Positions 1 to 8,032 of a stretch of DNA of 10,750 nt are shown piece after piece. The DNA lies in assembly GCA_004151065.3 (NCBI GenBank), contig NWUY0300072460.1:1137-11886 (forward strand). Reading direction: 5' to 3'. The first letter of the stretch is position 1. Each line of letters begins with the position of its first letter. The position numbers were made by a program, and so were the translations under genes. The notes under the pieces were generated by a model. That model made no database searches, was not told the origin of the DNA, and saw only the letters and a program-made list of their open reading frames with translations. Source of the stretch: Larix sibirica. Taxonomy: Eukaryota; Streptophyta; Pinopsida; Pinales; Pinaceae.

Positions 1-1720
1 GCCATATTACCTTCTTCAAAGGCATCTGGAGCTGGGATCGAGTTCTTGAACCAATCAAAATTTCCACAAGGAATAAAATATTTTAACTTAATGGAGAATT
101 GATCTAAAGACAAAAAAGGAATGGAGGGTTCCTCCGGAATGAAATATGCACGATGATGCATGCCATTCCAAGGGAGTTATGATTTGTAAGGGATTTGATA
201 ATTTATTCATTGCTTCAAAAGGGTCGAATAGATAAATTAGAGGGATTCGTCTCTATCGACACAACCATAATGGTATGGGAAGATGACGAGGAAGTCTCAT
301 TAGTGGACTAGATATAATAGATGGATATCATCCCATCAGAGGATGATGTAGGAGGGGGTACTTTCTCAATAGTGTTGACTTGTGATTCAAGTGAGAGGCA
401 ACTCAAATCAACTTTATGTACCTAAATTGAGGGGGATCAATATAATGATGCGAAGAGTGGCCATAAATGCCACACAATGCACATGGATTATTGTGCACAA
501 TTCCTTATTCGTTGTTTGGTAGCATAATAGAGAGTGATGGGGAAAATGGGAGTGTTCACATTGGTATTCTCCTCGGTAACTAGTTGGTGAGTGTGCAAGA
601 CAAGAAACTCTAGACACTGATGGGTGGCATGACCCAAGATATCGCACACAATTCGAGGTGTGGGGGCTCACGCTGTGGCAGTGGGAGGAGGGTTTATGAC
701 TGGATTTAGAGTAGATTTTGGTGCCACATGCTTGGTTTTGTCCCCATCCTTTTTTTCCATAGAAGGTTGGGTGGAGGGTGTGGTTTCCTTTGTAACCTCG
801 AGGGGTGGGTCATTGGAAGTACCAATCAATTGCACAGGAGTCAAAGTGACTTATGGGTTAGGTGGGGGGTTTGGTGGAGTAAGGTACCAAATAGGAAGAA
901 CTAACTTCAAATCCAGAAGGTTGAGCATAGCCATCACATAGTATTCACTATTATAGGAGGAAATAGGAACAAAATTTGATGAATAGGTGTCCCCCCCCCA
1001 CATGTTCCCTCACAATTGGGTAGGACAAGGTGAGGGTTGAGGTTCGGAAATAGAGTTCTCAGAGCAGATGGTGCACAAATATGATATCTCCACTTTTGTT
1101 GGAAGGGGAGGTAGGTCCTAAATACACCACGTGAGAGAGGCATCTTGGAAGACACCAAGAACAACACTCGTTAATGAGGGAATGGAAAGACTTCCAAAGT
1201 TACTTTCAATTATAGGTAAGACATGATCCGGACAAGCCAACTCTTTGGGATCATAGTAAGTTAGTTGATAAATATTTATAATCTTCTCTTCATGAGGGAA
1301 CATCATAATTTTGAACACCGTGAACTGCCCTATTCTTTTTGGTGCATAGGACAGTTCCTAAGAACCTCTAATGTAGACATGACAATAGGTGACTACGCCA
1401 AGTCATCCACAATGCTATAGTTAGGAGCGACACAGACATTAGGGTTATTTGCTACATGGTGCAAAGGGATCCTGGGAATCTTAGGAATACCATCTGCATT
1501 AGGATGAGGTAGGTGCAATGGTTCTTAGACTTGCGGGGAGCCTTTCCCTTTATTAGTAGTAGGAGTATCATTTGTCGAACCATATTGGTTATGTCGTTTC
1601 TATAGGTTGATATCAGTGGACATCATACAAAGATGTTGGATATAAGTATCATGAGTATGAATAGAAGATGATGGTAAAGTTGGATAAGGTGCTATAGGTT
1701 GTGTTGTGACCACCCATTGC
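1..1720 (-). pseudogene. pol: Gag-protease junction and protease-RT linker of pol, protease core missing
   Basis: From about 1720 to 1330 the minus strand carries an Asn/Pro-rich spacer and then segments such as NYSIVDDLA and MSTLEVLRNCPMHQKE, which in plant gypsy polyproteins lie just ahead of the retropepsin-like protease. Directly after this, in another frame (1318-1118), come VFKIMMFPHEEK and YQLTYYDP, which I know from just after the protease in the same families. The roughly 100-120 residues expected between them, including the catalytic Asp motif, are absent. From 1117 to about 200 the sequence is Pro/Thr/Ser-rich linker with several stops. The last 150 bases, in a third frame, give IPFLSLDQFSIKLKYF and FDWFKNSIPAPDAFEEGN, resembling the region just before RT. 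Stops include TAG at 1395-1393, where Gln is expected. Confidence 0.68.
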
Positions 1721-1859
1721 GATGGAAGGGGTTTTGCAATACCATCGATTGCGATTGGGTCGGATGAGGAGGTGGTGGATTAGGTTTCCCTTGTTTGGCA
1801 TTATCCATGTCACATTAGTTAGACTCATTCCACAATTGGTGAGCCTTAGCCATATGGGG

Positions 1860-1901
1860 ACAATGGTGAGTGTAGCATCCATAAACATTGCAAAAGGAAC
1901 A
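1860..1901 (-). other. Degenerate gag zinc knuckle
   Basis: The minus-strand translation reads CSFCNVYGCYTHHC, that is C-X2-C-X4-C-X4-C. The retroelement knuckle is C-X2-C-X4-H-X4-C, so three of four zinc ligands are in place and the His is replaced by Cys. The next residues (PHMAKAHQLW) look like the usual continuation of plant gypsy gag. It lies in the same frame as the Pro-rich gag tail upstream. Confidence 0.7.
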
Positions 1902-2753
1902 TAGATTATTAGTCTGTAATTGAGGGTTCTTACCTTGCTTGGGAGGTTTATTGGGGTCCTCATGATTTGTGGGGTTTGGGTTACCTCCAGTGTTGTTAAG
2001 AGGGTTAGGGGGTGGGCCTACACCTTCTTGGAATTGGTTGTTTAATTTTTTCTTCCCCTTATTATTCTTCTTGGAGTTGTTCGGTTGCGCTTGTTAGTTA
2101 TTGGGTGCAGGTTGGGTAGGCATATTCTGTTGAGAATATAATTTCCTATGAGGAAAAGGGGGAGTCATAGGGTGTTCCTGCACTGGAGGGGATGGAGGTG
2201 GGATATGAAAATGGTAACAAGGGATCATGGCTAGAGGATACATGTATCCAGTAGAATCACCATCATACATGGTTCCACTACACGAGAGCCCATGAACATG
2301 GGGGGGCATAGGAGGAGTCGAGGAGGTACTCGTTCCTGAATGTGAGGATGAGTGAGAGGGATCAGGGGGATAATATGGTGTAGGGTATAACCCCGATGAA
2401 TTTTGTCAATTCTAGGGGGATTACCATATGAGTAACCACTCGAAGGGGGATGATAATACTGGTATGGATTTGGACAGGATGCAATAGAACCGATGATGTC
2501 ATATGCAGAATGGGATGCCCCTAGAGGATATTTTTGGATGGATTCACTTCTACGGGAATTGATAATGGTCATATATAGGTAACCATACTATGTGTAAATA
2601 ATATCGTAATTCTAAGTCTTAAGGATAAATTCTTCTCTAGTTTGAGGCCTTTCTGAGGCTATGTCCTTAGCTATAGTGGGGAGGAGAGATTTTAGGAACC
2701 AATCTAAGAAGATACAGTCATCGAGCTTGATATTAAAAACACTCCTACTTCAA

Positions 2754-2887
2754 TGCCACTCATGGATATGATTAGTAATATGAGTAGATAATGTTTGGTA
2801 GCATGCCAATAGGATATCAANGCCACTCATGGATATGATTAGAAATATGAGTGGATAATGTTTGGTAGCATGCCAATAGGATATCAA
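2754..2887. repeat. 67-bp tandem duplication inside gag, N at the junction
   Basis: Copy 1 is 2754-2820 and copy 2 is 2821-2887. They match except for two bases, plus the undetermined base at 2821, which is the first base of copy 2. Since 67 is not a multiple of 3, the duplication moves the gag frame. The minus-strand frame with codons ending at multiples of 3 before the repeat continues, after it, in the frame offset by the amount that one extra copy would produce. Confidence 0.93.
2821..2821. other. Single undetermined base (N), probable assembly join
   Basis: This is the only N in the window and it lies exactly between the two 67-bp copies. The position suggests two contig ends that overlapped but were joined with a one-base gap instead of being merged. 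A genuine duplication with one bad base call cannot be excluded. Confidence 0.7.
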
Positions 2888-3901
2888 CTCCCTTGTCACA
2901 ACGAACAGGTAACTAGAAAAACGTCAAGAAAGTGGAGTCTAGGGATACGAAATTGGGGTGCACACCATGGGGTTGATCGATGTACCAATTTGAAGTGATG
3001 ATAATCAAGGTCCTCTGAAACAAATGTAACTAAATGGAATCATCTACAATGATATTATATGAGAACCATAAATGGAAGGACATAATATGGTTCTCAGTGT
3101 CCTCGCATTCCTTCCCTTCAAACTTAGGGATGTTTGAGGGGAGTTTGGTGAGAATTTGAGGCCATGAAGGATCATGTCGAATGGGATGATTGGTTATTCT
3201 CTCCAAATTAGGAATTTTGAGACTAGCCATGAATGGAAAACTTGCAATAGGGAATGATGTAGAGGGGATAACAATGGTGTTAATAGTGGCTTTATCGGTG
3301 GAACCACCACCAACAATTTCTCCACCAAAAAAAGGGATGTTTCCACCACCGAAAATGGGGATAATACCATCCATGGTGCCAACAGAAGGGGGACACAATG
3401 GTGATACAGGATATGAGGAGACAAATTCCAACGAATATGAAGAGTAATCGGAGGAGGGGAAGAATATGGTGATATTGGATGCGAGGAGCCAAAGTCCGAT
3501 GACTCTGAAGAGTAACTAGAGGAGGGGGAGGACTGTCTAACAGGGACATGCCTAGATGGAATGATAGAACGTCCTAAGAATCTGTACAAAGGGGGATGAC
3601 CCCAAATACTATGAGAATACCTCAGGGGAGATATGGTGACGAGATCTATGGTAATCAATCCGACAATGAAGATATACAACAAGGCTAATGTAAATAGTGT
3701 TCCAATCAATAATATCAACTTATTACATGGTGTTAAATAAAATAACAAATGCAATGTGGGTGCAACAAATTATCTACTCTAGTCAAACAATAGAAAAATG
3801 AAAAGAAAACCCTAGAAAGAGAAAATACACACTATACCTATAAGGATAAATACAATAGTAAAAATAATAAAGAAATCTTCCTCAAATCGTTTTATACAAT
3901 G

Positions 3902-3986
3902 GGGGTCTCAAGTCCACAACAAAAAGGAAGTAGAAAGACAAACACGGTTCTTCCAAACAATAGAATCAGATAGGGGTCTCAATTCC
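3902..3986. repeat. Short direct repeat pair, 14 bp, 71 bp apart
   Basis: GGGGTCTCAAGTCC at 3902-3915 and GGGGTCTCAATTCC at 3973-3986 match at 13 of 14 bases. Neighbouring bases do not clearly match, so this is a short repeat and not part of a larger duplicated block. Its meaning is unknown. Confidence 0.5.
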
Positions 3987-4017
3987 TACCAAGCCAATGA
4001 GTGAAGATCAAAACGAA

Positions 4018-4027
4018 AATTTATAGA
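4018..4027 (-). promoter_or_regulatory. Possible TATA box upstream of gag
   Basis: The minus strand reads CTCTCTATAAATTTT here, a fair plant TATA box, about 450 bases upstream of the Ser-rich gag start. In an LTR element this would sit at the end of U3. The DNA is AT-rich, so a chance match is quite possible. Confidence 0.25.
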
Positions 4028-5069
4028 GAGAGTCTATGCTCATGCCTATCTAATCCAGGTACCCCTCCATTGCGAGAGTCAACTTTGGGTAAGATGCCTA
4101 ATGAAATTGTCAGTAAGATACCTCGTTCTCAGACATTTTCAATGGTTTTACTACAAATTTATCTTGAATGAAATGATTTATATGGTCTTTGGTATGTGAA
4201 AGTTAATCGTTTCCCAATTATCCCTTCAGTTCCACTCTCGCTACGTACCACCTTGAATGGATGGTCTTGCCAATAAACTAGTTGTGACCATGTACGGAAA
4301 TACTAGAGAATTATGTTTCCATAAAATTTGTCCACTATGCCTCAAATGTATAGTGACCAAGGGGAATTATTTGGATGCCTATCCCCAAAGTCCTAACCTA
4401 GCTACAAAATTGATTTTGGTCCTCAAGTGAGGATTTTAATGTGTTTACATTAAGGTTGATTTTAGGCTCCACTTGGGGTCATGAACCAAGTGATGTTTTG
4501 AATTAAGGTGAGAAATTTTGTGCACAAGTGGTGTGTACAACTATCAAATGTAAACAATAAGGAAATGTAAATGCTTGTACAATGATAACAAGAGGAATAA
4601 GAAAATTTCAATACTAAAATAATCAAAGTATGGATCCGTAAAGAAAAGAGAAAACCGACTCTTAACCAACAAACAAGGTGTTTTAACCAAATAAAAAAAA
4701 CCATATACCAAAGTAGATTTGGTAATCAATCTTATTGAAACAAGAATAAACTGTAGCTGAAAACAAACCCCAAAATAATTGTAAAGGTGGTAAGTACTAG
4801 GATCTTTCGATCTCTTCTTCAACTACAACATCTAAAAGGAAAAGTAATAAGCCACTACAATAAGCAATCGGGAAATAAATAGTAAAAATAGAACCGTAGA
4901 CAAATCCAAAATAGAAAAATGAACCGAACCAAGCGAAGATGAAAGTGGAACTAGCTGCAAAATGCGAAAAAATTAGGGTTTTGAAGTAGGTCATAGATTT
5001 CAAAGGGAAAGCTGCAACCTAGGTCATGGGATTTGGATAAAAGGGTGCAGCTAACACCTAAAACATTTC

Positions 5070-5090
5070 AAAAGTGATGAAATCACTTTT
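5070..5090. repeat. Perfect 9-bp inverted repeat with 3-base loop
   Basis: AAAAGTGAT at 5070-5078 pairs with ATCACTTTT at 5082-5090 around GAA. It is too AU-rich to form a strong RNA hairpin and lies in non-coding DNA. It is recorded as structure without an assigned role. Confidence 0.5.
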
Positions 5091-5274
5091 GGTCAAGGCC
5101 GAAAAGACATAGATTTTGGCTAGGGAACCTACTTACGACTCCATAGCAGTAAATAGAAAGAAAACACAACTAGATCTAAGCAAAGAAACACTCAACAAGG
5201 TGGTTGGAAATGAAGGTCTAACACAACCATGAGAGGATAATTGATCCTTCCTCCGTATGGTGTCCAAAATCTAT

Positions 5275-5760
5275 ATGGTGTGATTTCTCACCCATGTGTG
5301 CCAAAAACACCTAGCAAGGGGTTTTGTAATCCTTGGTAGCAGATTCAATAGGGAAAACTAAAACAACTAAAACTAAACCAAACAAAATATCATCATTCTT
5401 CAAATTGCAACACATATATAGATCACCAAGACAAACATAGAGAATCAAAGAATAGATTTTCATTATCATGACAAAGAATATTATAGAAATATGAACCTTG
5501 GTACAATGAAGAGGAAATGGGGCCTCCTCTATTGTCCAAGGGAAGATCTGTGCATCTCCTTTGCGACCTCTCAATCAACATCCAACTGTCACAAAATAGA
5601 TCTCCTTAATGGTGAAGTAGAAAGTAGGTGATGGTATTCTAGATGAGGTTGAATTTCGACAAAGTAATGATGAGAGTATTATATGGAAATTATGTGTGTA
5701 ATGGTGACCTTGAGGTATTTTTTATAGGAACAAGAGTGGTCAAGAGAAGGATCTACAACC
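5275..5760 (-). repeat. Promoter-like repeat, arm A (inverted relative to arm B)
   Basis: Read on the minus strand, this matches arm B (6185-6690, plus) along its whole length with many substitutions. Shared landmarks are GTTCCTATAAAA (5731-5720 here, 6212-6223 in B), TCCCTTGGA (5543-5535 and 6406-6414), AAGGATTACA (5334-5325 and 6625-6634) and GTGAGAAATCA (5291-5281 and 6668-6678). Distances from the first landmark are 188, 397 and 440 bases here against 194, 413 and 456 in B, so the match is colinear. A TATA box at one end and a non-coding body fit the U3 end, R and U5 of an LTR. It points towards the gag-pol relic but need not belong to it. Confidence 0.7.
5718..5726 (-). promoter_or_regulatory. 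TATA box of arm A
   Basis: The minus strand reads TTCCTATAAAAAATACC. The same TATA context occurs at the matching place in arm B, and this conservation between two diverged copies makes a real core promoter more likely than a chance AT-rich match. Confidence 0.45.
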
Positions 5761-5770
5761 AATGTGAACA

Positions 5771-6179
5771 TTTTACATTTCCTTGAATGCTTATTGGAGA
5801 AATTAGGGTTTTGGAACCTAGATATGTAACTAATTTTGGACCAAGTGAAGGTATGTGTCCACTTTTGGCCCCTTCTTCATTAGGGAAGTGGGAAATAATG
5901 AATTTCGCTTCAAAAATAATTTTTTGGGACCAAGTCGTGACCTTTTGGGGAAAACCTATGATTTAGGTCATTGATTTCAAGGGAAAACTAGTGAACCCTT
6001 ATAGACTGGTCAATTTCTTGGTTTGAATTTCATTTTTTTGGGAACTTTATCACTTCCTCAAGTCATATGGGTGGAATGAAGTGGAAAATGTTGCTAATGA
6101 TGCTAATGATGATGTATAAGGATGACAAAGTTGGTGACATGGAAGGTGAGTAGATTTGGTTGTTAACAAGAGTATACAC
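5771..6179. other. Spacer between the two inverted promoter-like arms
   Basis: About 400 bases without a gene. It contains a 9-bp tandem repeat (GCTAATGAT twice at 6093-6110, followed by GAT) and the segment at 5965-5990 (AGGTCATTGATTTCAAGGG...) that resembles 4988-5012 on the same strand. If the arms are LTR pieces, the two U3 regions would lie here back to back. I see no clear continuation of arm homology into the spacer. Confidence 0.4.
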
Positions 6180-6184
6180 ATCGG

Positions 6185-6690
6185 ATCTAGATCTCATTTT
6201 TTAGCATTATCGTTCCTATAAAAGTGTCCCTCATGGTCACTATTTCACATCATTCATCTCCCTATGCAAAAATCAATGTTATGCTTCCATAATTTTATTG
6301 GAGAGAATGAAAGCAGCCTCTTCTTACTTTCTAATTTCACTATCATAATAATTCATACTAGGAACTTGGCTATAGATTGGGGTTGCAAAAGATACATAGG
6401 AAACCTCCCTTGGATAAGATGTGGAGACCCTTCACCTTCAACAACTGATACCAAACTATGAATGTATCATCCCATTCTTTATATAATAATAGAATATTAT
6501 TCTTTTACATGATGCAAGTTCCTTTTAATGGCTAGTTTTTAGATTTATCTTGCATGCATGTTTAAGATTTTATCATTTTTAGGTTTTGTTTAGATTAATT
6601 CCATTTCCATTTCAATCTACTTCTAAGGATTACACAATCCCTTAGTAGGTGTATTTTGCACTTGTGTGTGAGAAATCATACACAACACAC
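6185..6690 (+). repeat. Promoter-like repeat, arm B (ends at the LINE)
   Basis: This is the plus-strand counterpart of arm A, with the same landmarks in the same order and nearly the same spacing. Homology fades after GTGAGAAATCA (6668-6678), about 40-50 bases before the first in-frame ATG of the LINE ORF1 at 6720. The string TGATACCA near 6446 resembles a reverse-complemented initiator-Met primer-binding site. However, the matching part of arm A lacks it (TGTACCA there), so I do not read it as one. The two arms are too diverged to be a recent duplication and may be separate insertions of one family. Confidence 0.7.
6217..6223 (+). promoter_or_regulatory. TATA box of arm B
   Basis: The sequence is GTTCCTATAAAAGTG, matched by GTTCCTATAAAAAATA in arm A. 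It lies about 500 bases upstream of the ORF1 start and points towards the LINE. Whether it ever drove that LINE is unknown, since LINEs normally use internal promoters. Confidence 0.45.
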
Positions 6691-6719
6691 ACAAAGTGAT
6701 TAAGAAGAAGGGAGATCCT

Positions 6720-7700
6720 ATGAAAATGGTTATGGGAGATGATGTTAAAGTAGAGCATATCTTGGATTTACTAGGAAAGTCTCTAGTTGGAAATTTCTTT
6801 GGGAGAATGATTTCAATGGAGACTCTAAATTCCTGGCTACAACATTACTAGAAACCCATTATTGGATATCGACAGACCTTTAATATCTTGAGTAAAGGGA
6901 GGTTTAGTTTCTATTTTAGGAATTTTGAAGATGCAGAAGCCATCTTAGAGAGAGTGTGGTTGTGAGGGTTATCATATATTTCATTAAAACCATGGCACCC
7001 ATTGTTCAATTCTCAAGTAGAGAAGAATTCCAGTGTTCCTCTCTAAGTGAAATTCCTTGGTTTACCTCTATAATGTTGGATGGAGGGTTTTCTTATCAAA
7101 CTTATAAGCCACTTGGGAAAAACAATTTGGGTCAATGAATTTGAAATCTACTCATCGTCAATCGATTGCACGAATTGTTGTGGAGGTTGATATGCAAGAG
7201 GGTCTCTTTGATAGCATCGAGGTGGTACTTGCAAGTAAGGATCACTTACAAATACTAGATTATCAAAACATTCCATTATATTGTGTTTGATGTCATGAAT
7301 ACAAGCATGTTTTTGAGGTCTACCCCAAGCCTTTTACAAAGCAATTTTGGAGTAAAAAAGAGGTTCCCACTCCACAAAAAGTTGTTGGGGATGTGTAGAA
7401 TAGTTTGAAAATGATTTCAGGTTGTAATATTGGAGCCAAAGTTTCTATTAGTTAGTATAGGGCTCCACTTCTTGATGGGGAAACTATATTTGAGAATAAG
7501 GGAGACATCTCTATAGAAGGTTCATAGGATGCAAGTTTGGTTGTGAAGTTGTTAGAGACTAAGGAATAAATTTTCATTCCTTCATGGGAGGACCCCATGC
7601 TTGAGAAGGTGTCTCCTCAAGAGCCTTCCATGACTAATCAAAAGGGATATGTACCTGTAAATTTTGAGAACAAAACACCCTCATCCCTGTTCCTCTAGTC
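6720..7700 (+). pseudogene. LINE ORF1 relic (DUF4283 domain plus zinc knuckle)
   Basis: ORF1 proteins of plant LINEs bind element RNA. Starting at ATG 6720 (or 6732, same frame) the translation gives ILDLLGKSLVGNFFGRMIS, NILSKGRFSFYFRNFEDAEA and ISLKPWHPLFNS, which follow the DUF4283 pattern (a 'GK..GR' start, the 'W...PW.P.F' segment). Stops fall at the end of LQHY, after ERVWL and twice after NSSVPL. Near 7135 the frame shifts by one, and from 7138 on it reads QSIARIVVEVDMQEGLFDSI and LDYQNIPLYCV, the usual lead-in to the knuckle at 7282-7323. The rest (to about 7700) is a low-complexity polar tail with stops. The DUF4283 call is by pattern recognition from memory. The alternative is a captured DUF4283 host gene, made less likely by the ORF2 that follows. 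Confidence 0.75.
7282..7323 (+). other. Degenerate ORF1 zinc knuckle
   Basis: The frame reads C-V-stop-C-H-E-Y-K-H-V-F-E-V-Y, that is C-X2-C-X4-H-X4-Y. The first three ligands (7282, 7291, 7306) are in place. The fourth is TAC (Tyr) at 7321 where TGC/TGT (Cys) is expected, and a TGA stop lies between the first two. Confidence 0.6.
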
Positions 7701-8032
7701 GGTAAGTCATCTTCGTGCATTTTGGACATTTTGATTGATCCCTAGTTGATAATTCTTGTCCTCTAGTTGACATCAACGGAGGGGGTAAGAACCTGAAATG
7801 AAAAAAAATTGTAAGGGGGTAAATCCAAAATAAAACTATGTTTCCTCCACGTCTAATTTGTATAAGGAAAAGTCCAAAACATCCCCCTCTATTGTTGAGG
7901 TCAGAGAATCAATGACCATTTAAGAAATAGAGGGGGTTTGTATCCATAGGGTATAATGGTCCCTAAACATGACAAATTACATAGTACCTACATTATACAT
8001 TCTAAGAAATCTACTATAACTTTTGACAATAA
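7700..8032 (+). other. ORF1 tail to ORF2 interval, no recognisable coding
   Basis: About 330 bases with stops in all plus-strand frames. It holds an A-run around 7801 and short polar fragments that may be the decayed end of ORF1. I see no other feature. Confidence 0.4.

Larger units (their letters stand above)
1815..3560 (-). pseudogene. gag: gag polyprotein relic (retrotransposon gag domain plus zinc knuckle)
   Basis: Gag forms the virus-like particle that packages element RNA. Here it is broken. The N-terminus (about 3560-3435) is Ser/Pro-rich. After a frameshift near 3432 comes a Gly-rich stretch, then the core at 3240-2888, with segments such as LTKLPSNIPKFEGKE, HIMSFHLW and LHLFQRTL, typical of plant gypsy gag. 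In-frame TAG stops lie at 3032-3030 and 2915-2913. The 67-bp tandem duplication at 2754-2887 shifts the frame. The core then resumes (NHIHEW, WFLKSLLPTIAKDIA) with further stops at 2752-2750, 2614-2612 and 2590-2588. Another frameshift near 2405 leads into a Pro/Ser/Tyr-rich tail, then Lys/Asn-rich sequence, then the knuckle at 1901-1860, then a stop at 1817-1815. The start codon cannot be placed. In related elements gag and pol are often one frame, so the right-hand limit is a convenience. Confidence 0.8.
1..3700 (-). mobile_element. Ty3/gypsy-like LTR retrotransposon, degraded internal region (gag to pol linker)
   Basis: Read on the minus strand, this stretch gives in order a Ser/Pro-rich gag N-terminus, a Retrotrans_gag-type core, a Pro/Gln/Asn-rich tail with a CCHC-like knuckle, a gag-protease junction, the C-terminal edge of a protease region, and a long Pro-rich linker whose last part resembles the segment just before reverse transcriptase. 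That order is the one known for plant Ty3/gypsy elements. Every part is split by stops and frameshifts, so the element is dead. Reverse transcriptase, RNase H and integrase would lie beyond position 1. No LTR pair or primer-binding site can be assigned with confidence, so the outer boundary is unknown. Confidence 0.8.
3700..5270 (-). other. Gene-free stretch: probable leader and/or LTR sequence of the gag-pol element
   Basis: About 1.5 kb lies upstream of gag on the minus strand with no believable protein. The short minus-strand frames at 4462-5003 give hydrophobic Phe/Leu-rich peptides that follow simply from T-rich DNA. Visible items are a possible TATA box at 4020-4025, a 14-bp direct repeat (3902-3915 and 3973-3986, 13 of 14 matching), a perfect hairpin at 5070-5090, and a 25-base segment at 4988-5012 that recurs with few changes at 5965-5990. 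Its place between gag and a promoter-like repeat suggests leader or LTR sequence. I found no convincing primer-binding site or TG...CA ends. Confidence 0.4.

Noticed and set aside
660-941. Open plus-strand frame of 93 codons, Gly/Val-rich
   Set aside because: It lies opposite the Pro/Thr-rich pol linker; the Gly/Val richness mirrors Pro and Thr codons on the minus strand. No known motif.
991-999. Run of nine C
   Set aside because: A single homopolymer in decayed pol linker; it may cause a frameshift or sequencing error but has no further significance.
3190-3447. Open plus-strand frame with a Pro-rich repeat-like segment
   Set aside because: It is the antisense shadow of the Gly-rich part of gag, which has clear family-like sequence on the minus strand.
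4462-5003. Overlapping short minus-strand frames giving hydrophobic, Phe/Leu-rich peptides
   Set aside because: They follow from T-rich non-coding DNA; no shared start context, no motif, and overlapping frames are equally open.
5311-5574. 87-codon minus-strand frame
   Set aside because: It lies inside arm A, and the matching arm B sequence (6264-6461 and beyond) does not keep the same protein frame, so it is not coding.
6445-6456. TGATACCA, like a reverse-complemented initiator-Met tRNA primer-binding site for a minus-strand element
   Set aside because: The colinear place in arm A reads TGTACCA, so the resemblance is not conserved, and no LTR end is visible beside it.
6956-7138. 60-codon plus-strand frame
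   Set aside because: It is a shadow frame of LINE ORF1; the DUF4283-like match is in another frame over the same bases.
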